Source of the DNA: Anaerolineales bacterium
Lineage (GTDB): Bacteria; Chloroflexota; Anaerolineae; Anaerolineales; Villigracilaceae
NCBI GenBank assembly: GCA_016928525.1
Contig: JAFGKO010000392.1
Span: 1 to 32,020, forward strand
Direction: 5' to 3'
DNA: 32,020 nucleotides
Shown: piece by piece, positions 22,797-30,435 of the stretch
How positions within the stretch are numbered: position 1 is the first letter of the stretch
Layout: each line of letters begins with the position of its first letter
Made by a program: the position numbers and the translations under genes
Notes under the pieces: generated by a model
What the model was told of the DNA's origin: nothing
What the model saw: the letters and a program-made list of their open reading frames with translations, nothing else
The model's database searches: none

Positions 22797-22819
22797 ATGC
22801 GGGGTCTCAGACCCCGCAT
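22797..22819. repeat. Perfect 23-base palindrome between M20 and DUF1385 genes
   Basis: ATGCGGGGTCT-C-AGACCCCGCAT has 11-base arms around a single central base. It lies between the M20 stop and the DUF1385 ribosome-binding site. It is too short-looped for a normal RNA hairpin. It suits either a dimeric protein site or a dispersed GGGGTCT/AGACCCC repeat. Confidence 0.6.
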
Positions 22820-22838
22820 CAGCGGAGAAAATATTGGC

Positions 22839-23720
22839 ATGGAAGACAGAATTATCACTTACGGCGGACAGGCCGTTATTGAAGGTGTGTTGATGCGTGG
22901 GCAGAAAGCCTATGCCATCGCTATGCGTGACCCGGATGGGAAAATCGTGCTGCACGAGGAAAAACTGGCGAACGTCTACCGCTCACGCATCACCAAGATC
23001 CCGTTCCTGCGCGGCATCATCTTGCTCTGGGATGCGCTCGGACTGGGCATGCGCGCCTTGACGATCTCCGCCAACACACAGACCGGCGAAGACGAAAAAT
23101 TGGAAGGCCCGGCGCTTTACCTGACAATTGGCATATCGCTGACGTTGGGTATCGGCCTGTTCTTTTTGCTCCCGGCGGGCGTAGGCAGTCTGGCCGAACA
23201 CTACCTGGGTTGGAACGTTTGGTGGAACAACTTACTGGAAGGCGTTGTCCGCTTGTTGTTGCTGGTCGGCTATATCTGGGCGATTGGCTTCATGCCGGAT
23301 ATCAAACGTCTGTTTGGGTATCACGGCGCGGAGCATAAGACTATCAATGCCTTCGAAGCGGGTGCGGAATTGACTCCCGAATCGGTCGCCAAATTCCCGC
23401 TCGAGCACGCTCGCTGTGGGACAGCCTTTATGCTGACCCTGGTATTGCTCTCCATCCTGGTCTTTACCGCGCTTGGACCGCTGCCTGTCTTCTGGCGCCT
23501 GGCCAGCCGCGTTTTGCTCATCCCGGTTTTAGCGGGTGTCGCGGTGGAGTACATCCGTTGGACGGCCAACCACCTCGATTCGAGGATTGTCCAGTGGATG
23601 ATCAAACCGAATTTGGCATTACAATCCCTGACCACGCGCGAGCCGGACATGCAGATGTTGGAGGTCGCCATTCACTCTTTCCAAAGCATGCGTCAGGCAG
23701 AAAGCGAAATTGTGACCTGA
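22839..23720 (+). CDS. DUF1385 family membrane protein
   Basis: 293 residues. The DUF1385 signature is complete: YGGQAVIEGVLMRGQKAYAIAMRDPDGKIVLHEE at the N-terminus, then membrane helices near residues 84-107 and 126-147 and two more after 200. The central block DIKRLFGYHGAEHKTINAFEAGAELTPESV and the LEHARCGTAFML motif, with conserved His and Cys, are present. The function of the family is uncharacterised; the HGAEHK motif could bind metal. The start at 22839 was chosen on GGAG upstream and family N-terminus. A longer frame from 22797 would begin inside the palindrome. A good terminator follows. Confidence 0.92.
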   Translation: MEDRIITYGGQAVIEGVLMRGQKAYAIAMRDPDGKIVLHEEKLANVYRSRITKIPFLRGIILLWDALGLGMRALTISANTQTGEDEKLEGPALYLTIGISLTLGIGLFFLLPAGVGSLAEHYLGWNVWWNNLLEGVVRLLLLVGYIWAIGFMPDIKRLFGYHGAEHKTINAFEAGAELTPESVAKFPLEHARCGTAFMLTLVLLSILVFTALGPLPVFWRLASRVLLIPVLAGVAVEYIRWTANHLDSRIVQWMIKPNLALQSLTTREPDMQMLEVAIHSFQSMRQAESEIVT

Positions 23721-23726
23721 TCTCTC

Positions 23727-23752
23727 GGGCGGCCAGCGGGTCGCCCTTTTTT
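23727..23752 (+). terminator. Rho-independent terminator after DUF1385
   Basis: GGGCGGCC pairs with GGTCGCCC (8 bp including one G:U) around AGCG, followed directly by six T residues, seven bases after the stop codon. Confidence 0.88.
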
Positions 23753-23786
23753 CAATTGCAATTTGAGTTTCTTGGAAACGGGGTTT

Positions 23787-23825
23787 GGGGTGATTTGGGT
23801 GGGCATTACTCGCCCAAATCACCCC
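23787..23825. repeat. Inverted repeat upstream of the glycosidase gene
   Basis: GGGGTGATTTGGGTG and CGCCCAAATCACCCC pair over 15 bases with one G:U, around a 9-base loop. It lies between the DUF1385 terminator and the next ATG. It has no T-tract on the plus strand. The polypurine/polypyrimidine style recalls the REP-like elements at 11100 and 17601. Confidence 0.6.
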
Positions 23826-23878
23826 ATTTACCCTCCCTTTTTGAAAAGAGATGCAATAACCGATACAGAAAATTTTGT

Positions 23879-24760
23879 ATGAAACCCCGCAGCAAAAAGC
23901 GTTTACTCCGGATCACCCTGAGCCTTCTTGCCCTCGTAACGCTCTGTCTGACCGGTTACGCGCTTTACGATCGTGGCCGCCCGGCCCCAGTCCCTGTCAA
24001 GCGGACTATGTTCGACGATGTGGTCACATATCACCGCCGCGTGTATTACCTGCCTCGCCTGGTGATCGCACACGTGCTTGTGGTCGACACGAAGGCAAAG
24101 GGATTTCGGATGCTGGTTACGCCGCCTGATAACAGCGATGACCCTCCGCTCAGGGCGCGCACCACATCTCAATTCCTGGATGAGTTCGGTGTTCAGATTG
24201 CCATCAACGGCGATGGTTTCTATCCCTGGTGGTCGCGCGGGCCGTTGGATTATTACCCGCAGCCGGGCGACCCGGTCACGCCCAATGGTTATGCTGCTTC
24301 AAATGGGAAAGCCTATTCCGAGGGAGAGAGTACGGATCCGGTCCTGTACATTAGCCGTCGTGGCGATCTGTCTTTCCGCAAACCCGGTCGTGTTTTCAAT
24401 GCCATCACGGGGGATCGCTATCTTGTGCTAGGCGGCGAAAAAGTCGGCGACCTCGACAATATTGAACGCGATCCACGCACTGCAATTGGTTTCAACAAAA
24501 ACGGGCGTTGGATGTACTTAGTCGTGGTGGATGGTCGCCAGCCTTTCTACAGCGCGGGCGCAACCTTCGACGAACTGGCTGATATCTTGCTTGCACACGG
24601 CGCGCATAACGGCATGAGCCTGGACGGCGGTGGTTCATCCACACTGGTCATCGAAGGCAATGATGGTAAACCTGTTATTCTCAATTCCCCCGTTGACCAG
24701 TATGTGCCTGGTCGTGAGCGGCCGGTGGCGAACCATATTGGGATTTTCTTGAATCGCTAA
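23879..24760 (+). CDS. Phosphodiester glycosidase (NAGPA-like/DUF2233) membrane-anchored protein
   Basis: 293 residues. The basic N-terminus and one hydrophobic helix (about 9-27) form a signal anchor, placing the domain outside. The NAGPA/DUF2233 fold is shown by FGVQIAINGDGFYPWW, RDPRTAIGFNKNGRWMYLVVVDGRQ and GMSLDGGGSSTLVIEG, the conserved glycine-rich catalytic-region motif, and then RPVANHIGIFL. Relatives cleave N-acetylglucosamine-phosphodiester bonds or act on cell-wall polymers; the substrate here is unknown. The ATG at 23879 was chosen because upstream codons overlap the DUF1385 gene and its terminator. No clear ribosome-binding site is seen. Confidence 0.88.
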   Translation: MKPRSKKRLLRITLSLLALVTLCLTGYALYDRGRPAPVPVKRTMFDDVVTYHRRVYYLPRLVIAHVLVVDTKAKGFRMLVTPPDNSDDPPLRARTTSQFLDEFGVQIAINGDGFYPWWSRGPLDYYPQPGDPVTPNGYAASNGKAYSEGESTDPVLYISRRGDLSFRKPGRVFNAITGDRYLVLGGEKVGDLDNIERDPRTAIGFNKNGRWMYLVVVDGRQPFYSAGATFDELADILLAHGAHNGMSLDGGGSSTLVIEGNDGKPVILNSPVDQYVPGRERPVANHIGIFLNR

Positions 24761-24795
24761 AATGGACAGCTTTCCTATTTTGAAAGTTGTTTTTT

Positions 24796-24920
24796 GAACC
24801 GCCAAGCCCGCACACCGTCCCGGTGTCCTTCGGGAAAGAACGCCAAGTTTTTTTAAAGCCGCCAAGGAAAATCTTGGCGTACTAATGGATTCCTTGGCGT
24901 TTATGGCGTCATGGCGGTGC
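24796..24920. repeat. Cluster of CGCCAAG / CTTGGCG repeats between convergent genes
   Basis: The heptamer CGCCAAG occurs at about 24800, 24841 and 24860 and its complement CTTGGCG at 24873 and 24893. ATGGCG variants follow at 24903 and 24912. The copies at 24860-24866 and 24873-24879 form a hairpin with loop GAAAAT. An ACACCG/CGGTGT stem sits between the first copies. Nothing coding is visible. The block fills the 167 bases between the glycosidase and nuclease stops and may terminate both transcripts. Confidence 0.75.
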
Positions 24921-24927
24921 AGATGGT

Positions 24928-25800
24928 TTAAAACTCGATCTCTCCAATCTGCTCGAAGTTCACATCGAACAACGACTCGGCCTCCATCTCCGCTTCGATC
25001 GTGTCTAAGTCACCGGCTTGGATACCGCGGTCGCAGTACGAACGATAGGGGCAGTAAGCGCATTTTTGACGGTCGTCAGTCAGCGGGTAGAAAGATGCAG
25101 ACTGGATTTCTTCCGTCAGTTTGACCAACGCGTCCCAATCCCGTTTGTATTGGGCTTCGTTGTACGGGAAGTGAGCCGGATCATCCGGGAAATTGGAGAA
25201 CCAGTAGACCATCTCGCATCGTTCTGGGACGATAGGCTTGCTTCCGTTGAATTGACTTCCTGCTGCCACCAGCAGTGACCGGTACACCCGTGTCTGCCAG
25301 CGTGCTGATAGCCACTCGTTGCGCGGACGTTTGCGGTAGGTCTTCCAATCGTAGATAATGACCTTTTCGTCCTCTGTGCTGGCGATCAAGTCGTACTTGG
25401 CGACCAGCCGGAATTCGCCCAACGGCGCGGACAGCGTCACCTCGGGATAAAGACCTGGCAGGTCTTTGCGAAGCACCCCGGTGCCCTGTTCCGGGGTAAG
25501 ACCTGCCAGGTCTTTTGCGTTGATGAAATTCTCCCACCAGCGCTGTAGATTGGGCGTGTTTGCCAGTTGCTCCAGTTTCTCAGTAGGAATGCCCAGCAAG
25601 TGCTGCTGCGCCAGACGGTGGAAGTGTTGTCCCTCCAGCAGGTGGCGTTCGTTTTCCAACGCAGGCTCGGACTCTGCAGCCGGGTAGACGAGTTGGTCCA
25701 GGTAACGCAATTGGAACCGGCGTGGGCAGTCAGCGTAATCTTGTAGTGAGGATTGCGAGAAGGCGAATTGCGCGGGGAGTTTTGCTTTTGTCTCAGGCAT
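24928..25800 (-). CDS. PD-(D/E)XK nuclease of RecB/Cas4/AddB type with Fe-S cysteine set
   Basis: 290 residues. Nuclease motifs are seen: FSQSSLQDYADCPRRFQLRYLDQL at the start, EGQHFHRLAQQHL (His61), RLVAKYDLIA (Asp137), VIIYDWKTY (Asp151/Lys153) and WQTRVYR (Gln169/Tyr173). Cys25 together with Cys247, Cys250 and Cys256 (KCAYCPYRSYC) forms the four-cysteine arrangement that holds an iron-sulfur cluster in Cas4 and AddB. No CRISPR or cas genes are in the window, so a repair role is more likely. Residues 96-117 (KDLAGLTPEQGTGVLRKDLP) are encoded by a 65-base nested palindrome inserted in frame. The gene starts two bases after the EamA stop. Confidence 0.87.
   Translation of the reverse strand: MPETKAKLPAQFAFSQSSLQDYADCPRRFQLRYLDQLVYPAAESEPALENERHLLEGQHFHRLAQQHLLGIPTEKLEQLANTPNLQRWWENFINAKDLAGLTPEQGTGVLRKDLPGLYPEVTLSAPLGEFRLVAKYDLIASTEDEKVIIYDWKTYRKRPRNEWLSARWQTRVYRSLLVAAGSQFNGSKPIVPERCEMVYWFSNFPDDPAHFPYNEAQYKRDWDALVKLTEEIQSASFYPLTDDRQKCAYCPYRSYCDRGIQAGDLDTIEAEMEAESLFDVNFEQIGEIEF
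25450..25514. repeat. Nested palindromic element inserted in frame in the nuclease gene
   Basis: AAGACCTG-G-CAGGTCTT (25450-25466) and its exact reverse complement AAGACCTG-C-CAGGTCTT (25498-25514) are each near-perfect palindromes. Together they are the outer arms of a larger inverted repeat. Inside, ACCCCGG (25475-25481) pairs with CCGGGGT (25491-25497). The frame stays open and adds the internal near-repeat KDLAGL / KDLPGL to the protein. Confidence 0.85.
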
Positions 25801-25802
25801 AT

Positions 25803-26714
25803 CTACTTCGATTGTACTTGATTCCAGTGTTTTAGTTGCACGATCAAGACGCCGATACCAACCAGAATAAGCCCCCAGATTTCCTTTGTACTCAGTGTTT
25901 CATCCAGGAAAACGAAAGCCAGAATGGCGATCTGCGGCATCATCAGGCTATTGATCACGCTCGACTCGACCGCGGTGAGTGTGCGCAGGGTGTGGTTCCA
26001 CAAGGTGAACGCAAAGGCCGTATTAACGACCGCCAGCCAGAGGATGATGGCCCAATCCCTCCAGGACATCGAACCAAAGCCTTGAGTGACTGTCCCGATA
26101 GCCAGCAACAGAAAGGAACCGATTCCCATGCTAACGAAGGTGACCAGCAACGGGGACAGTATTCCACTGCGATTGATTTCCCTTCCAAGCAGGGATGAGC
26201 CTGCGTTAGCCAGAACCCCCACGACTGCTACCACCATGCCGATGATTTGCGCTTGTGGCAGGGAGATTGGTAGAAAGTAAATGCCTACCCCAAGGGTTGC
26301 CAGCCCGATGCCGAGCCATTGGATGGGAGTTGGTCTTTCTCTTAGCAGGAAAACCCCAGCAGCGCCGACTACAACAGGTGTCAGGTTGAGCAGCAGGTTG
26401 AGCATGGCGGCAGGCAGATAAGCCAACCCGACGAATAGGGAACCCTGTGTCAGTGTGTAGAAGACCAGGCCAAGGGCGCCCAGGCGCCGCCAGTCGGAAC
26501 GAGAAAGTTGCAGGAGTGCGGAACGTCCTTCGCGTTTGAAGAGGATAAACGGCGCGAGGCAAAGCCAGGCCAGACCATAGCGCAGGCCGGCGAAGGTAAT
26601 CGCCGGTATGTTATTGCGTAAGCCGAGCTTTATCAAAACCCATGAACTGGCCCACAGAATCGTTACAAATATGGCTTGGAGAATGGCAGTAATGCGTGAT
26701 GAAGAAGCAAACAT
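25803..26714 (-). CDS. EamA/DMT-superfamily transporter
   Basis: 303-residue membrane protein with ten predicted helices in two EamA repeats. The first repeat includes TILWASSWVLIKLGL, FAGLRYGLAWLCLAPFILFKR and LTPVVVGAAGVFLLRERPTPIQWLGIGLATLGVGI; the second includes LWNHTLRTLTAVESSVINSLMMPQIAILAFVFLDETLSTKEIWGLILVGIGVLIVQ. Such proteins export or take up small metabolites; the substrate is not predictable. It lies two bases before the nuclease gene in the same direction, so the two probably share a transcript. A hairpin separates it from sigA. Confidence 0.92.
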   Translation of the reverse strand: MFASSSRITAILQAIFVTILWASSWVLIKLGLRNNIPAITFAGLRYGLAWLCLAPFILFKREGRSALLQLSRSDWRRLGALGLVFYTLTQGSLFVGLAYLPAAMLNLLLNLTPVVVGAAGVFLLRERPTPIQWLGIGLATLGVGIYFLPISLPQAQIIGMVVAVVGVLANAGSSLLGREINRSGILSPLLVTFVSMGIGSFLLLAIGTVTQGFGSMSWRDWAIILWLAVVNTAFAFTLWNHTLRTLTAVESSVINSLMMPQIAILAFVFLDETLSTKEIWGLILVGIGVLIVQLKHWNQVQSK

Positions 26715-26744
26715 TTAACTCTTTTGTTCCAGGTGAATAAATTG

Positions 26745-26769
26745 AAACGCCGCTTCCGTTGCGGCGTTT
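26745..26769 (-). terminator. Hairpin terminator after the sigma factor gene
   Basis: AAACGCCGC (26745-26753) and GCGGCGTTT (26761-26769) form a perfect 9-bp stem with a 7-base loop, 12 bases past the sigA stop. On the minus strand it is followed by the AT-rich CAATTTATT. Confidence 0.75.
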
Positions 26770-26781
26770 GTGCGTTTGGTT

Positions 26782-27972
26782 TCAGAGATAATCTTTCAGT
26801 TGTTTCGCGCGCTTGGGGTGTCGCAATTGTCGTAGCGCGCGGCCTTCGATCTGGCGGATGCGCTCGCGGGTGAGACCGAATTTCTGGCCGACCTCTTCCA
26901 GCGTGTAGGAGGTACCATCGTCCAGGCCAAAGCGCAGACGCAGCACACGCGCCTCGCGCGGCGTGAGCGTGGACAGGATTTCTTCCAGCTTATCCTTGAG
27001 CATGGATTGGTAGGCGCTCTGCATGGGAGTTGGGCTGAATACGTCCTCGATGAATTGACCCAATTCAGAGTCCTCTTCATCGCCAACCGGGCTTTCCAGC
27101 GAAAGCGGCTGCCAGGACACCCTCATGATCCACTGCACACGATTGACCGGCAATTCCACTTTTTCAGCCAGTTCCTCGATAGTAGGTTGGCGTCCCAGAT
27201 GTTGCTCCAGGTCATGATTGGCTCTGTAGAGTTGGCGGATGCGGTCGTTCATGTGAACGGGCACGCGGATGGTGCGCGCTTGGTCAGAGATGGCGCGTGA
27301 AATGGTCTGGCGGATCCACCAGGTGGCGTAGGTGGAAAAACGAAAGCCGCGCGTATAGTCATATTTTTCGACGGCTTTCATCAAGCCCAGGTTGCCCTCC
27401 TGGATCAGGTCGAGCAGGGCCACGCCGCGCCCCATGAAGCGTTTGGCGATGCTGACCACCAGGCGTGTGTTGGCTTTGATGAGGTGTTCGCGGGCGTTCT
27501 GAGCATCCTCGATGATGGCATCCAGCCTGCGGCGTCCGGTTATGTTTTGGCGGCCCGCCAGCTTGATCTTATCTTCCCTCGCTTTGTGTCCCTTTTTGAT
27601 GCGGATAGCCAAATCCAGTTCTTCGTCCACGCTGAGCAGGGGCACACGCGACATCTCTTTGAGATACATGCCGACGGTATCATCATTCGAGATGGATTCG
27701 TCCAGGTAGTGGTTCAGTTCAATGACGGAAGCAGAATCGAGGGCGGTTTCCGAAGCGAGTTGGTTGTCCGAATCGAGGATGTCGATTCCACGGCGGCGTA
27801 GGGCCGTCAACAGAATCGACAGCCGTTCCACGTCTTGTGATGTATCTGGAAAAGCTTCTATCAGGTCTTCAGTGGTCAGATAGCCTTGCACGCCTGCTTT
27901 ATCCATGAGTGTGCGCAAGGCGAGTTGTCGTTTGCTTTTTCCGGCTCCTGTCACAATACCCTCCTCGTTCAT
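26782..27972 (-). CDS. sigA: Primary RNA polymerase sigma factor (RpoD/SigA type)
   Basis: 396 residues. An N-terminal region 1.1-like segment (TLMDKAGVQGYLTTEDLIEAFPD) is followed by region 1.2 (DDTVGMYLKEMSRVPLLSVDEE). Region 2 comes next: ANTRLVVSIAKRFMGRGVALLDLIQEGNLGLMKAVEKYDYTRGFRFSTYATWWIRQTISRAI. Then region 3 and region 4 with the helix-turn-helix YTLEEVGQKFGLTRERIRQIEGRALRQLRHPKR. The complete set marks a housekeeping-type sigma-70. The ATG at 27972 has only GGAAGAG upstream, whereas an in-frame GTG at 27954 has GAGGAGG five bases before it. The true start could be that GTG. It is co-transcribed with the DUF177 gene six bases upstream. Confidence 0.96.
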   Translation of the reverse strand: MNEEGIVTGAGKSKRQLALRTLMDKAGVQGYLTTEDLIEAFPDTSQDVERLSILLTALRRRGIDILDSDNQLASETALDSASVIELNHYLDESISNDDTVGMYLKEMSRVPLLSVDEELDLAIRIKKGHKAREDKIKLAGRQNITGRRRLDAIIEDAQNAREHLIKANTRLVVSIAKRFMGRGVALLDLIQEGNLGLMKAVEKYDYTRGFRFSTYATWWIRQTISRAISDQARTIRVPVHMNDRIRQLYRANHDLEQHLGRQPTIEELAEKVELPVNRVQWIMRVSWQPLSLESPVGDEEDSELGQFIEDVFSPTPMQSAYQSMLKDKLEEILSTLTPREARVLRLRFGLDDGTSYTLEEVGQKFGLTRERIRQIEGRALRQLRHPKRAKQLKDYL

Positions 27973-27978
27973 TGTTGT

Positions 27979-28491
27979 TTACTCTTCCAGCAGGTCTTTC
28001 AGCGCTGAGAAGGGGGATTCTTTGCTGATGCCTTTGTGTCCGCAATCGACCTGGTTCAAATCCTCGCCACACACTGGGCACAAGCCTTTGCAATTCGGCT
28101 TGCAGATGGGGTTGATGGGTATTTCGAGCAGGGCGTACTCGCGGATAAGCGGTTGTAAGTCGATATGCGCGTCTTCTGGCAGGAGTAGTCCCGATTCGCT
28201 GACCGATTTCTCGCTGAAGGCAAACAACTCAGTCATGTTCCAGTCTAAGCTATGTTCGAATTCGTTGAGACAACGCACGCATTCCAACGTGGTTTCGCCC
28301 GAAAAATCTGCTTGTACAATCAGTCCTTGTGGCGTGCGCCCAATGTTGGCAACTCCCTCAAAATGACGTAAATCCAGATCATCCGAGATCTGGATTTTTT
28401 CGTATTCGAACAGGAATTCGTGATTGTAGCCGACTTCTTGGTGAACAATGAAGCCGACGTTTAAACGGAAGGGGCGGCGAGGGTTGGTCAC
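27979..28491 (-). CDS. YceD/DUF177 family protein
   Basis: 170 residues, GTG start. Family features: GLIVQADFSGETTLECVRCLNEFEHSLDWNMTELF (with CxxC) and the tail ICKPNCKGLCPVCGEDLNQVDCGH, a cysteine-rich segment likely to bind zinc. In bacteria YceD is linked to 23S rRNA maturation and usually precedes rpmF (L32). Here it precedes sigA instead. It has a textbook promoter 25 bases before its start and little Shine-Dalgarno signal. Confidence 0.92.
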   Translation of the reverse strand: MTNPRRPFRLNVGFIVHQEVGYNHEFLFEYEKIQISDDLDLRHFEGVANIGRTPQGLIVQADFSGETTLECVRCLNEFEHSLDWNMTELFAFSEKSVSESGLLLPEDAHIDLQPLIREYALLEIPINPICKPNCKGLCPVCGEDLNQVDCGHKGISKESPFSALKDLLEE

Positions 28492-28522
28492 GGTGGCACA
28501 CTGTTAAAGAAAAGCTATGAAC

Positions 28523-28551
28523 ATTCTAGCACATGGGAGTCCGGCAGTCAA
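28523..28551 (-). promoter_or_regulatory. Sigma-70-type promoter of the DUF177-sigA operon
   Basis: On the minus strand TTGACT (28546-28551), a 17-base spacer and TAGAAT (28523-28528), preceded by TGC as an extended -10. The start of transcription would be about 25 bases before the GTG of DUF177. Confidence 0.82.
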
Positions 28552-28616
28552 GCGGACTTCGCATAAGCATCATATGGTTTGCTTTGAATTTCGATACAGA
28601 TCTCTCTCGTTCATCC

Positions 28617-28641
28617 AAAAGGACAAGCGGGTGCCTGTCCT
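28617..28641 (-). terminator. Terminator of the polyprenyl synthase operon
   Basis: On the minus strand AGGACA pairs with TGTCCT around a GC-rich 10-base loop, followed by TTTT. The left arm overlaps the stop codon of the polyprenyl synthase gene. Confidence 0.65.
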
Positions 28642-29605
28642 ATATCCTTCTATCGATGATATATTTTGCCAGTTCTTCTAACGCATTTCTTTCGATGCCG
28701 GGATGCAGGGGCGATAATTTCTCCAATGCCCGTTTGATAAATGCCTCTGCTTCTTGCATGGACCTTTGGATGGCATCGCTCTGGCGGATGGAATTAACCA
28801 ACCGTTCCATGCGGTCCTGGTTGGCCCAACCGCCCTCGGCCAGCAACTTTACCTCCGGATCATCGGGGTTGGCTTCCGCGTAATAGATGGCGGGCAGGGT
28901 GACCAACCCTTGTAGCAGATCAGACCCAAGGGGTTTGCCAACCGCTGTTTGGTCTCCGGAGAAATCGAGAATATCATCCGCAATTTGAAAAGCCATCCCG
29001 GTTTCGTAACCAAAATTACGCATGGTTCCTACCATCTCTTCATCGACGGGGCTGACCATGGCGGCCGCCCGCGTCGACATCTCGAAGAGGGAAGCCGTCT
29101 TGGCGTAGATACGCTGATAGTAATTCTCGCGGTTGATCAGGCCGCGGCTAGTGAACAGTTGTGTCAGTTCGCCGTTTACGATAATGGCCAGGGTCTCTGC
29201 AAATAATTTCATGAGCGGCAGGTGATCAGCTTCGGCAGCCAGTTTGGCCGCACGCGCAAACATGAAGTCGCCGGTCAATACAGTGGCAGCCGGCGACCAG
29301 CGCGCATTCAGCGTGGGCAGACCTCGGCGCAGGAGCGACCCGTCGATCAGGTCGTCGTGAACCAGTGTGGCCGTATGCAACATTTCCACGGCTGCGCCCA
29401 GGGTCACCAATTTCTCTTCCGGGCCGCCCAGCATGTTGCCAACCAATAAGACCACTGTTGGGCGCACGCGCTTTCCGCCGGATGCCAGCAAATGTTCGAG
29501 TGCGGCGCGCAGGTCTGGATGACTTTCTCGTGCTTGTGCGCGGATACGCTCTTCGACGAGTTTAACTTGCTCTTGAACAGGGGTAAGGAAAGTAACTGTG
29601 CTCAA
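28640..29605 (-). CDS. Polyprenyl diphosphate synthase (trans, long-chain)
   Basis: 321 residues. It condenses isopentenyl diphosphate onto an allylic primer. Seen: ASGGKRVRPTVVLL, the first aspartate-rich motif LVHDDLIDGSLLRRG (Asp84, Asp85, Asp88), GDFMFARAAKLA, YAKTASLFEMSTRAAAM and the second motif QIADDILDFSGD (Asp210, Asp211, Asp214). Small residues (Ala79, Thr80) at positions -5 and -4 before the first motif leave room for a long product, probably a quinone side chain; this is inference. The start is a TTG overlapping the tatD stop (TTGA), with GGGGAGAAG upstream. No ATG exists near the expected N-terminus. Confidence 0.92.
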   Translation of the reverse strand: MSTVTFLTPVQEQVKLVEERIRAQARESHPDLRAALEHLLASGGKRVRPTVVLLVGNMLGGPEEKLVTLGAAVEMLHTATLVHDDLIDGSLLRRGLPTLNARWSPAATVLTGDFMFARAAKLAAEADHLPLMKLFAETLAIIVNGELTQLFTSRGLINRENYYQRIYAKTASLFEMSTRAAAMVSPVDEEMVGTMRNFGYETGMAFQIADDILDFSGDQTAVGKPLGSDLLQGLVTLPAIYYAEANPDDPEVKLLAEGGWANQDRMERLVNSIRQSDAIQRSMQEAEAFIKRALEKLSPLHPGIERNALEELAKYIIDRRI

Positions 29606-30435
29606 AAAACCACTTCTCCCCAGGAGAATAGCTGTGCTGCGTTGTTTGTCGTCATGGCAGCCACTTCCTCCAGGTCTCGGGATTGTAACTGCGCAATTTT
29701 ATCAGCAATTTCATAAACAAAGGCAGGTTCATTGCGTTTCCCCCGGTGGGGGTGAGGTGCCAGGTAGGGCGCATCCGTTTCAATCAGAAGTCGCTCTAAT
29801 GGTAACTGCGCCACCATTTCCTGCTTCTGTCTCGCGTTTTTGAACGTCACCGGGCCGGTAATGCCGATACAAAAATTGAGACTGATTGCCCGCTGCGCTG
29901 TTTCCAGTGACCCGGAAAAGGAGTGCAACACTCCAGGATTTGCCTTCAGCGCTTCTTTGCCCGACCCCAGGCCTGTTACCCAATCCTCCAGAATCCTCAT
30001 TGCATCTTCAGCGCACGGGCCATGGTCCGCGTCGCCTTTTTCCCGCAGGTGGATGACAACGGGTAAATCTAGTTCAGTGGCTAAGTCGAGTTGCTCGCGC
30101 AGAGCCCGTTTTTGCATTTCATGCGGCGCCGAATCCCAGTAATAATCCAATCCGATTTCGCCAATGGCCTCGACCTTGGGATGGGACAATAACTTCCGTA
30201 ACTCACCTAAAGTTTCAAGTCTAAAGTCTGAGGTCTCCGTAGGGTGCACACCGATGGCAGTATATAGCATGGGGTGCGACTCAGCCAATTTAATGGTGGA
30301 CAGGCTCGAGGTCACCGAAAGAGCCGGAATCAAAATTCGGACGAGTCCCGTTTTTTCAGCCCGCTCTATGACGGCTGCGCGGTCCTCGTCGAATTTATGA
30401 AGGTCTAAGTGACAGTGGGTATCGGTAAGTTGCAT
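29602..30435 (-). CDS. tatD: TatD-family metal-dependent DNase
   Basis: 277 residues. Metal-binding motifs are in order: LTDTHCHLDL at the N-terminus, AIGVHPTE, AIGEIGLDYYWD, LPVVIHLRE, GVLHSFSG and LIETDAPYLAPHPHRGKRNEP. TatD proteins are 3'-5' exonucleases or hydrolases acting in DNA repair and RNA quality control. The start at 30435 (MQLTDTHCHLD) was chosen because the family begins here; the 15 codons further upstream are spacer. It is coupled to the polyprenyl synthase by a TTGA overlap and follows the phosphohexomutase by 54 bases. Confidence 0.93.
   Translation of the reverse strand: MQLTDTHCHLDLHKFDEDRAAVIERAEKTGLVRILIPALSVTSSLSTIKLAESHPMLYTAIGVHPTETSDFRLETLGELRKLLSHPKVEAIGEIGLDYYWDSAPHEMQKRALREQLDLATELDLPVVIHLREKGDADHGPCAEDAMRILEDWVTGLGSGKEALKANPGVLHSFSGSLETAQRAISLNFCIGITGPVTFKNARQKQEMVAQLPLERLLIETDAPYLAPHPHRGKRNEPAFVYEIADKIAQLQSRDLEEVAAMTTNNAAQLFSWGEVVF

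Noticed and set aside
24928..25800. Cas4 of a CRISPR system
   Set aside because: The nuclease has the Cas4/AddB-like cysteine set, but no repeat-spacer array or other cas gene is in the window. It is annotated by fold only.
28045..28065. GGTTCAAATCC, resembling a tRNA T-loop
   Set aside because: It lies inside the DUF177 coding frame, with no acceptor or anticodon stem around it.
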